Of a DNA stretch of 64,000 nucleotides, positions 47,405 to 55,800 are shown piece after piece (position 1 is the stretch's first letter; each line of letters starts with the position of its first letter). Source of the DNA: Ancylothrix sp. D3o (GTDB lineage Bacteria > Cyanobacteriota > Cyanobacteriia > Cyanobacteriales > Oscillatoriaceae). The notes below the pieces were generated by a model. That model saw only the letters and a list, made by a program, of their open reading frames with translations, had not been told where the DNA came from and made no database searches. Position numbers and translations under genes: made by a program. Location: contig NZ_JAMXEX010000007.1 of the NCBI RefSeq assembly GCF_025370775.1, positions 62,001-126,000 of the forward strand, given 5' to 3'.

Positions 47405-47535
47405 TCTACACGAAGAAAGTCGCCGGTTGAAACCGGCGACTACAGGAAGAAAGTCCTACGGACTACAGAAGAAAGCTTTGTAACCCCGGAGGGGTTTTAT
47501 TCATGTAGACGCCGGTTTTAACCGGTGGCTAATAT
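47405..47535. repeat. Composite palindromic repeat, left copy
   Basis: Three adjacent palindromes: GTCGCCGGTT-GAA-AACCGGCGAC-type (47419-47440), AGTCC-TACG-GACT (47452-47464), and AACCCC-GGA-GGGGTT (about 47482-47496). Positions 47481-47510 are the exact reverse complement of 50428-50457 (30/30), and 47450-47465 of 50473-50488 (16/16). Confidence 0.9.
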
Positions 47536-47600
47536 GGGTGGCGTTTCAGGGGCGTTTATGTGTGGGAGTTGTCAGAATTGGAGGCCGGTGTTTTTGGGTT

Positions 47601-49481
47601 TTAGAAGCAAATTTCTCCATTATCTAGCTTGGTTTGAAGTTTCTGTTTAACGTTGTCCGTTGATTTAACATCCTCTATTAGTTTGTGGAGATCAGTGTGG
47701 CGCTTATCTTGCCGAAGCTCTATGATAAGGTCGATTGTATTTTGCCTCATTCCTACGCCTCTAAATGCTTGCACCAGTTCTTCTTTGCTGGCAGTATTGA
47801 TATTCACCGGCTTTGTTGGTGGTACCTGATTTCCTATTGGCTGAGCTTTTTTTGGTTCAGCTTCGTCAATTTCCCCGTCTAAGGGAGGTTCCGGGTGATC
47901 AATTTTGTACAATTCCGGGTTATCAACTTTGTGCAAAATTTGATCAATCGAATCTAGTAGAAGCTTTAATTGTTTATCTGCTTGGATAAATTCAATGTTC
48001 TTAATCTCTAATTTCTTGAGCAAAAGCGATTGACATGAAGGTGCAATTATAAAAGCCAGATCGGGAGGATTGCCATTAACCGAAAAAGGTGTAAATTTAG
48101 CATCTTTTAACCACTCATCAAAAGTAGTTAAATGTTTACTCAAAAGGTCATAGTTTTTTGCCTCACCAAATGCTTTAGCTACTGCGTATCCATTATGCAA
48201 TAACTCTACATAGCAGTCGAAAGCGTGGGTTATATGGCCGTTAGGTGTATCACAAGTGATGGAAGTTGTGGTAGGATATACCTTAACTTCATACTGCTTT
48301 TGCTTTAAAAATGTTGCCCATTTCTCTCGACATTTTGCCTCTACTAAATCCCGTGCTTTATTCTCATATACATTAAAGTTTTTGTCAAAATGATTAAAAT
48401 ATTTTTCGTGAATTTCTTTGACTTTACCTCCATATTTTTGGCAAAAATCTCGTAAAGTATGACAATCTTTTCCTGGTTCTACATTTATTGCTTCTATTTC
48501 TTGCCATGCTTGCTTAAAATCTTGGCAACCACTATAGGCATCTTTTATCCTTTTAGTAATTTGTTCTTTAATTTTTTCGCACTCTTCTCTACGGAAAGGT
48601 ACTAACATGACTGTTGAGCCAGATATTTTAGCTGCTAAAGCAGCATCGCTTTGAATAAACTTATCTACATCATCAGAGATACCAACCACATACATCATTA
48701 ACTGGACTTTCCCTTGATACTTATCAAACGAGCGATTAATTAATGCTCTAATGATTGCTCTTGCCCCTGCCATATATTCTGCGTGGCTTTTTAAGGCATC
48801 AAGCTCATCAATGAGATAAACAAATCTAAATGCTGGCTCTTTTTGCTTAACGCCATCAATCAATTTGAAGAAAAGTTGTTCAAAATTTACACCATGTTTT
48901 CCTAGTAAATATTCAGTGAATAGCTCACTAAATTTGTTATCCGAGCTAGTTGATTGTTGAAGTTGAGCAAATTGCTCAGTTTTGAGTATCTCTTTGAGAA
49001 AATCCTCGCAGCTTGTTTTAACGTTTTGCTTAATTTGAGAACCATTTTTCAATAATTCCCACAAGGTTTGCACCAAAATGTGACAGTATAATTTGACGCC
49101 AAAACTTTCCTTTCCCGCTATCGCTAATAAATCATTCAAGGAAAAATTGACAACGACTGAATTAACGCTGTGTTTTGGTTCTACTCTAATTAATTCTCGA
49201 AAGTAATTGAGCAATGCAGTTTTACCACTACCGGGTGTAGCCGCAATAAATCTGAACGTGAAAAAGCCCTCTTCAAAATTATGTTTAATATCATCCTTGA
49301 GCAGTTCAGTTAAATTAGAAATAGGCCAACCAGACAAGCTGTTTGCTGTGTTATATTGGCCATCAGTCCCAAATTTTCTAACTTCTCGCTCAATCCATAT
49401 ATCTTCAATAAACCCATTACCTTGGCTAACTTGGTGAAGGAAGTCGCGTAAAATTCTTTTTTTTCCAGCATCTTCAGGCAT
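47601..49481 (-). CDS. AAA+ ATPase - predicted PD-(D/E)XK nuclease - HhH fusion
   Basis: 626 residues. Residues 1-320 are a P-loop ATPase: Walker A AATPGSGKTALL (K87, T88) and Walker B FVYLIDELDAL (D225, E226), with an R-rich sensor-like region. Residues about 378-500 fit a restriction-endonuclease fold: helix with E381, D422 in HAFDCYVEL, and the E440-A-K442 motif in KAFGEAKNYD, then alternating helix/strand LAFIIAPS. Residues 558-612 are a ComEA-like helix-hairpin-helix region (VNINTASKEELVQAFRGVGM). ATP-driven DNA binding and cleavage is a reasonable inference. The start is three bases after the partner's stop. No known defence family was recognised, so this is a strong candidate for an undescribed system. 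Confidence 0.82.
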   Translation of the reverse strand: MPEDAGKKRILRDFLHQVSQGNGFIEDIWIEREVRKFGTDGQYNTANSLSGWPISNLTELLKDDIKHNFEEGFFTFRFIAATPGSGKTALLNYFRELIRVEPKHSVNSVVVNFSLNDLLAIAGKESFGVKLYCHILVQTLWELLKNGSQIKQNVKTSCEDFLKEILKTEQFAQLQQSTSSDNKFSELFTEYLLGKHGVNFEQLFFKLIDGVKQKEPAFRFVYLIDELDALKSHAEYMAGARAIIRALINRSFDKYQGKVQLMMYVVGISDDVDKFIQSDAALAAKISGSTVMLVPFRREECEKIKEQITKRIKDAYSGCQDFKQAWQEIEAINVEPGKDCHTLRDFCQKYGGKVKEIHEKYFNHFDKNFNVYENKARDLVEAKCREKWATFLKQKQYEVKVYPTTTSITCDTPNGHITHAFDCYVELLHNGYAVAKAFGEAKNYDLLSKHLTTFDEWLKDAKFTPFSVNGNPPDLAFIIAPSCQSLLLKKLEIKNIEFIQADKQLKLLLDSIDQILHKVDNPELYKIDHPEPPLDGEIDEAEPKKAQPIGNQVPPTKPVNINTASKEELVQAFRGVGMRQNTIDLIIELRQDKRHTDLHKLIEDVKSTDNVKQKLQTKLDNGEICF

Positions 49482-49484
49482 AAT

Positions 49485-50063
49485 CTACTCTATCCAATTA
49501 ATAAGATCATCTTCTCTTCCAGCAACCACTGAAATTTCACCTTGAGATTTCAGTTTTTCAAAGAACTTTTCAAGCAGAGTTTCAGAAATAGCGTTTTCCT
49601 CAATAAACTGCCGAAATAGCTGTTTTTTCACAATGGCAACTACACCCCGTAACTGTTGCTCTTTTCTTTGTTGAAAATAAAGTTTTTTAAACTTCTCAAC
49701 AAATGTCTCAAAGTCCATCTCCTCAGCCGCAGCCGAGGAAACTACAGTCTCAGGAGACAGTAATTTGAAGCAACTCAAAAGAGCATTTAGCATTTTTGGC
49801 CCTTTCGCGGACTCAAATTTATAATCTGTGGTTTGCAAATTTGCTACTAAGGCTTTTTTCCCCAACTCTGTCACCGCAAGCCGGCTTGCTTTCAGAGATT
49901 CTAGTAACTTTTGCTGACACAAATCTTCACAAATTTGATCCGCTTTTTTCTTCACATCTGCCGGCAAATTGCCTTTAACATCACCCTTTTTTACCGTCCC
50001 GTCTGTCGAGTAAGCAACCGCGAAAAGCAGATAAAGCATTTGTTCGGTGGAAAGCTTAGCCAT
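49485..50063 (-). CDS. Winged-helix-like partner protein
   Basis: 192 residues, helical. An N-terminal region (MAKLSTEQMLYLLFAVAYST, then ICEDLCQQKLLESLKASRLA and VTELGKKAL) resembles a winged helix with a wing-like LAVTELGKKA segment. The C-terminal half is charged helices (DFETFVEKFKKLYFQQRKEQ). AGAGAGGA at good spacing before the ATG. It is the first gene of a two-gene operon with the ATPase-nuclease, three bases apart. Could be a regulator or DNA-targeting subunit. Family not recognised. Confidence 0.7.
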   Translation of the reverse strand: MAKLSTEQMLYLLFAVAYSTDGTVKKGDVKGNLPADVKKKADQICEDLCQQKLLESLKASRLAVTELGKKALVANLQTTDYKFESAKGPKMLNALLSCFKLLSPETVVSSAAAEEMDFETFVEKFKKLYFQQRKEQQLRGVVAIVKKQLFRQFIEENAISETLLEKFFEKLKSQGEISVVAGREDDLINWIE

Positions 50064-50344
50064 AAGTTCCTCTCTTCCCCTTAATCCGGGGTTGTGTGTG
50101 CTTGAGTCTTCAAAAAATCACTCTGGCAAACTTATAACACAATCCACCGGCCTCTGGCTGAGTAACATTGCTTAACATTAGTCCCATTCATCACCTATTG
50201 CCATTGTCTCTGCAAACAACACTTAGACTATTATAAAGTGCTGTTCTCGCATTAAAAAAACTTTAACAAATCTTCATTTTTAGCTTTATATTTAGCAGCC
50301 CATAGGCTCTTTTAATATTCTTTTTCTGGAGAAAAATATTTTCT

Positions 50345-50640
50345 AAGTCGTCCGTTGAAACCGACATCTACATGAATACAACCCCTTCAAGATTAGAAGT
50401 TTATTATTTAGACACCGGTTAAATAGCGTCTACATGAATAAAACCCCTCCGGGGTTAGAAAGCTTTATTATTTAGTCCGTAGGACTTTTTTCGTGTAGAC
50501 GCCGGTTTCAACCGGCGGCGAATAGGGGTGGCGTTTAACCGGCAGCGAATAGGGGTGGCGTTTAACCGGCAGCGAATAGGGGTGGCGTTTAACCGGCAGC
50601 GTTTTTCGTGTGGATGCCAATTTTAACCGGCGGCTTTTTT
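50345..50640. repeat. Composite palindromic repeat, right copies, with 27-bp tandem triplication
   Basis: A degenerate copy at 50345-50400, then 50428-50457 and 50473-50488 as perfect inverted matches to the left copy, a CGCCGGTTT-CA-ACCGGCG palindrome near 50500-50517, and three identical 27-bp units at 50518-50544, 50545-50571 and 50572-50598. The remaining part of 50064-50779 has no gene. Confidence 0.92.
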
Positions 50641-50779
50641 TATTCCGCTTTTTCTCTAACTTTAGACACAGACTCTATCCCCCCATTTCCCGCTTTTAGA
50701 AAGAGGCATATTTGCACGCCTTAGCTTAAAATTTCCCTACCAAATAACCAATAAACTTAAAATATCAGGAGCAAAAACT

Positions 50780-51646
50780 TTGAAATCAGCACTTATTTTA
50801 CCCCCCAGCACAGAAAAACCCAATTATCAAACCGGCTCAATTTTTTTCGTCGGAACTGCAACCGTTATTTTACGTTACGCCGGCTTTACAATCTTAACAG
50901 ACCCTAATTTTCTCCACCAAGGCGATCACATTCATTTGGGTTACGGCATTACATCAACTCGCACAACAAACCCCGCGATAGAAATGGAACAACTTCCACC
51001 CCTTGATTTTGTTCTACTTTCTCATGTACATGATGATCATTTTGATCGCGTTGCTGAAGCAAACCTCGATAAAAAATTACCAATTATCACCACACCTCAA
51101 TCCGCTGTTTATCTAGCAAAAAAAGGCTTTTCCTCACCGCAAGCGCTCAAAACTTGGGACACAATAAATATTAGCAAAGGCGACGCCAAACTTTCTATAA
51201 CTGCCATGCCAGCCACACATGGCCCCGGCATTCTTGGTGCTTTATTACCGCAGGTGATGGGAAGTATGTTAGAATTTCAATTACCTTCTGGTGAAATTGT
51301 TTTTCGTCTCTACATCACCGGCGACACTCTCATTCACGAACACCTCAAAGAAATTCCCCAACGCTACCCCAATATTGACCTCGCATTGCTACATTTAGGC
51401 GGAACAAAAGCTTTAGGAATTTTGGTAACAATGGACGCAAAACAAGGCGTACAAGCCATCGAAATTATCGCCCCCCAAACGGCAATTCCTATTCATTACA
51501 ACGATTACACAGCCTTTAAATCTCCCCTCGAAGATTTTATGGCAGCAGTCAAAGCAGCCGGTCTTGAAAATAAAGTAAAATATTTAAGTCATGGCGAAAC
51601 TTATCAGTTTCAAGTGTCGGGAATTCCTGCTAACTTTGCCGGTTAG
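50780..51646 (+). CDS. MBL-fold metallohydrolase (UlaG-like)
   Basis: 288 residues with a TTG start supported by AGGAG nine bases upstream. Metal-binding motif HVHDDH (near residue 81-86, H-x-H-x-D-H), preceded by TDPNFLHQGDH, and later ligands in ATHGPG, YITGDTLIH and IPIHYNDYTAF. This matches UlaG-type beta-lactamase-fold hydrolases. The substrate is unknown. Complete. Confidence 0.88.
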   Translation: MKSALILPPSTEKPNYQTGSIFFVGTATVILRYAGFTILTDPNFLHQGDHIHLGYGITSTRTTNPAIEMEQLPPLDFVLLSHVHDDHFDRVAEANLDKKLPIITTPQSAVYLAKKGFSSPQALKTWDTINISKGDAKLSITAMPATHGPGILGALLPQVMGSMLEFQLPSGEIVFRLYITGDTLIHEHLKEIPQRYPNIDLALLHLGGTKALGILVTMDAKQGVQAIEIIAPQTAIPIHYNDYTAFKSPLEDFMAAVKAAGLENKVKYLSHGETYQFQVSGIPANFAG

Positions 51647-51711
51647 TTGATGTTTCTTTTAAAGCTGGGGTGAGTAAGTTTCTGGAGAAAATTGTCAGAT
51701 TTCAAATTAAT

Positions 51712-52212
51712 CTATTCCGCTAATTCACTCTCCCACTCACCCGTTTCGCCTGGGTAAAATTTCTCGTCTAAAATTGCTGCAAGAGTGTAAAGACATTCGG
51801 CGGGAAAAGTGCGTTTTGGTAAATCAGTTTCTCCAGACGCTAAAGCTACACTTTTGTTGAAGTAAACTTCCTCTACTGCTTCTGCTAGGTAAGGTTTTAA
51901 ACTGGGATTTTGCTTTAATAATCTCCCAATATCAAAGCGTTGTACTCGAATTGTATTCAGCCAACTACGACTACGCCTCTCTGGTTGATACTCCCATTTC
52001 AGCAAATGTCCGATTAAAATACTAAGCCGGTTTTCTAATTCCCGCCGTTCTTGTTTACCCAAAGATTCAACCTCCTCTATCAGATTTTCTAAATCAATAG
52101 CATGGAATTGACGGTTACGAAGTAACTGTGCTTGTTCTTGTGTCCACGCATAAAAATCAGTCTCATAAAGACCGGAAGTAGACGTTTTTGGGCCGGTTTC
52201 TGAAGTGTGCAT
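51712..52212 (-). CDS. DUF29 family protein (copy A)
   Basis: 166 residues. DUF29 pattern YETDFYAWTQEQAQLLRNRQ, AIDLENLIEEVESLGKQERR, ELENRLSILIGHLLKWEYQP and a C-terminal FPAECLYTLAAILDEKFYPG. DUF29 genes form large families in cyanobacteria; function unknown. Tandem with a close paralogue at 52246: the central parts are nearly identical at DNA level, the C-terminal halves differ. Confidence 0.88.
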   Translation of the reverse strand: MHTSETGPKTSTSGLYETDFYAWTQEQAQLLRNRQFHAIDLENLIEEVESLGKQERRELENRLSILIGHLLKWEYQPERRSRSWLNTIRVQRFDIGRLLKQNPSLKPYLAEAVEEVYFNKSVALASGETDLPKRTFPAECLYTLAAILDEKFYPGETGEWESELAE

Positions 52213-52245
52213 AAAATTTTTCCTTTCTTGGGTTTTTCACTGTTT

Positions 52246-52743
52246 TTAATCTTCCCATTCCTTAACCAAATCACTCGCTTCTCCGGGGTAAAACTCCTCG
52301 TCTAAAATTTCTGAGAAACTGTAAAGACACACTGTGGGAAATGTGCTTTTGGCTAACTTTGTTTCTAATTTTGCCAAATCTCTACCATTTTCGTAAGCTT
52401 CTCCCACAGCTTCTTCTAAGTAAGGTTTTAAACTGGGGTTTTCTTTTAATAGCTTCAATGTATCGCGCCGTTGAATACGAATGGTGGCTAACCAACTGTC
52501 GCTACGCCTTTCTGGTTGATACTCCCATTTCAGCAAATGTCCGATTAAAATACTAAGCCGGTTTCTGAGTTCCCGCCGTTCTTGTTTTCCCAAAGATTCA
52601 ACCTCCTCAATTAAATTTTCTAAATCAATAGCATCAAATTGATGATTACGAAGTAACTGTGCTTGTTCTTGTGTCCACGCATAAAAATCTGTCTCATAAA
52701 GACCGGCCTTTTCTGTGGGGGGATGACTTTCTGAAATCTGCAT
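52246..52743 (-). CDS. DUF29 family protein (copy B)
   Basis: 165 residues, same domain pattern as copy A (YETDFYAWTQEQAQLLRNHQ, then AIDLENLIEEVESLGKQERR). Differences cluster in the C-terminal third. Separated from copy A by 33 bases, so likely a shared operon. No other motif. Confidence 0.88.
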   Translation of the reverse strand: MQISESHPPTEKAGLYETDFYAWTQEQAQLLRNHQFDAIDLENLIEEVESLGKQERRELRNRLSILIGHLLKWEYQPERRSDSWLATIRIQRRDTLKLLKENPSLKPYLEEAVGEAYENGRDLAKLETKLAKSTFPTVCLYSFSEILDEEFYPGEASDLVKEWED

Positions 52744-52804
52744 AAAAAATTTCTCCCTTATTTAAAAACCCTATCACTGCCCATTTTAACGCAGCTTTAA
52801 TAAC

Positions 52805-52838
52805 AAAAAACCCGGCCTCTTTAATCAGAAACCGGGTT
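52805..52838 (-). terminator. Terminator of the chemosensory operon
   Basis: On the minus strand AACCCGG / CCGGGTT (7 pairs, extendable by TTTCT/AGAGG) with six T, 37 bases past the cheA stop. Confidence 0.85.
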
Positions 52839-52874
52839 ACTTTGCACCATAACATAAATGCCAAATCGCAAAGA

Positions 52875-55800
52875 TTATTCGCCTTTAGTCATCACCAACA
52901 CCTCACCTTTAAGCATCCGAGTCGCCGCCTCAAGCAACGCCTCTTCCAAATAAGGCTTCGTGAAATAACCGCGAGCACCCAAAGACACCGCCATTTGCCG
53001 GTGCCGGTCTGCACCACGAGAAGTTAACATAGCAATTGGTAAATTCGTCAGAATTGCATCTTTTTGCATCCGAGACAACAACTCCAAACCATCCATACGC
53101 GGCATTTCGATATCGCAGAACACAATATCGCAAGGCAAACCAGAGCGTAATTTTTCCCACGCCTCCTGACCATCTCGCGCTTGTTCCACCCGATATCCCG
53201 CCTTGTTGAAGGTCATACTCAACAACTCGCGTACCGTAATAGAATCGTCCACAATCAGCACAGTTGGCTCGTTCTTCTCGATAATCTCCACCGGCACCGA
53301 GTTAGCAGAATCATCCCAGAGATTACCACCGGCCTCCTTGCGAATGCGTCCCGCAGCCAAATCAATCAACTCCAGAACATCCGCAATAGCCACAATTCGA
53401 CCATCCCCCATCACCGTCGCACCGGCCACCCCCACAGGCTTAGGCACCGGCCCTTCCAACTGCTTAATCACAATTTCCTGCTCACCTAACACCTGATCCA
53501 CTTGCAGAGCCAAATAATTGCCCGCACTTCGTAGCACAACTACCGATATCACATCATCTTCAGCATTAGTGCCATATACATTACCCCGGCCCAAATGCCG
53601 GTTATAACCAAGCAACTCGCGTAGATGACGGAACGAAAGCATCGAATCACGCCAAGCAATACTCATTTGCCCATCCGCTGTTATTTGTACCCGATCACGA
53701 GGCACATCCAACATATCCTCAACCCCATCCATCGGGAAAGCAATGCGAGCACGGTCACTTATACAACAAAGCGCCTTAGAAATACTCAGCGTCAACGGCA
53801 AGCGAATCGTAAACGTAGTACCCTTACCAATACTAGAATCGGTACTTATCACCCCCCGAATCTCACTTAAATCATTACGAATCACATCCATGCCAACGCC
53901 TCGGCCCGCCGTCATATTAGCCTTCTCCATTGTGCTAAAGCCCGGATGATACAGAAGCTCATATACATCAGGCCGGCCCATACTAGCAGCCTCAGCCGCA
54001 GTAATTAACTTTTTCTCAATGGCCTTGCGTTTAACCTTCTCCGTATCAATACCGGCCCCATCATCAGAGAAAGAAATCACCGTTTGGTTGCCTTGATGGA
54101 AAGATCGAATTGTAATCCGGCCCACCGGCGGCTTACCGGCAGCAATTCGCACCGCAGGCGTTTCAATGCCGTGAGCAATAGCATTATTAATCAAATGCTT
54201 AAGCGGGTCAGACAAATGCTCCAAAATCAACTTATCAAGCATGGTGTCCCGGCCTTCCAGGCGAACCTCAGCTTGTTTTTCATGTTCAATCGCCTTATCA
54301 CGCACCGCACGCGCCAAAGGAAAAATTTTCTCAATCGAAGAAAAAGGCACCATTCGAGAACGAGTCAAACCTTCTTGCAACTGAGTTGTAATTTGCCGCA
54401 ATTGCCTTGTCACCTGCTCAGTTTCATCAACCAAAAACTCAATATCCGCCGCTGATTCTCGCACCCGTACAATTAACTCAATAATTTCTTGAGACTGGGT
54501 GTGGAAGCCGGTAAACCTGTCCATTTCCAAAGCATCAAAAGCAGCACCAGTCGAATGAGAATTAGTTTTACCACTTCGCATTGCTTGGTAATGTTGCCTT
54601 GAAGAAAGCAAGGAAATTTCCAACAACGAACGCTCATACAAATCCTGCATCCGTTGACCCACATCTGACAACTGGCTAACTTGATGCAGCAAATTATCCA
54701 AAAATTGCCGCAAACGCTCTTGATCTTGTTCTAAACTGTTGCGGTTAACAACCAATTCCCCCACCAAGTTGCTGAGGTTATCAAGTTGCTTAATTGGCAC
54801 CCGCATGGTTTGCTCGACAAAAGATTTTTGCTTTTTGCCGGCCACCGAACCACTACCTGTAACAGGTTTTTGAGCTATTCTGCTTCCTGGCAAGGATTTT
54901 TCGGCCCCGCGCAGTAGTTCGTGGAGGTCTGCAAATTCGTCGGTTTCCATTCCGTCGGAGTCGGAGAGGCTCTCCATAAACGCTTCTTGTGATTCGTTTG
55001 TTTGGGCAGGAAAAATAATTTGGGGTAGTGTCGGTTGGGGGGCTGCCGGTGGTATGGATGGCCGGTCTAGGAGGGCTTCCAATTCCGTAAATAAGGTAGC
55101 CGGATCATTGTTCTGGCTGTCAAAAAATGCTTCTGTGCAGGGTTGTTCTAAAAGTGCTTCGAGCAATAAAAACGAAGCAGTTTCTGTTGATTTGGAATTT
55201 TTTTCTTTTGATTTTGGCTCTATTACAGGTTCGGATACTGGGATAACTGGGGTTGGTTTTTGGGCCGGTGCTGCTTTTGAAGATAAAGGCGCTGTTGTTT
55301 CCTGAGCAGGTTCTAATTCCCCCATTAATTCATCAAATGTCAGTTCTTCCTCAAAGATAATTTCCTGATTATTTTTAGGTTGTACTTCTTCTAAAAATTT
55401 CCGAGAATTCTTTGTTTTATTTCCTGTTAATAATGTATCAACAAAGAAAAGCGAACCAAAATCATCTGACTGAAGACTATCTGTAGTGCTGGCAGTGGCT
55501 TCGCCGGCATCCGACTCAAATACTAAATCTAACTCTTCATCAAATAAAGAATCAGCATCAATTATTACCCCCCCATCATCGCTGCCAAAAAGTTCATCGC
55601 TCAGAGAATTTTCTGCCGTATTCTCACTAATTTTTTCCTCAAACAACTCATTAAAAGAGTTATCAAAAGAAGAAGTTTCCTCAGCAAACAAATCCTCCTC
55701 ACCGTTAAGGTCGGAAGTGGGGATTTGTGAGTTTGCAGTTGGGAGGTTGTCGGTAGGGGGGGTTTTTTCTTCTTTTAATTCCCTCCTCTCCACTCCTTCC

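Noticed and set aside
50518-50598. Possible CRISPR array
   Set aside because: Units are directly contiguous with no spacers, and no cas genes are in the window.
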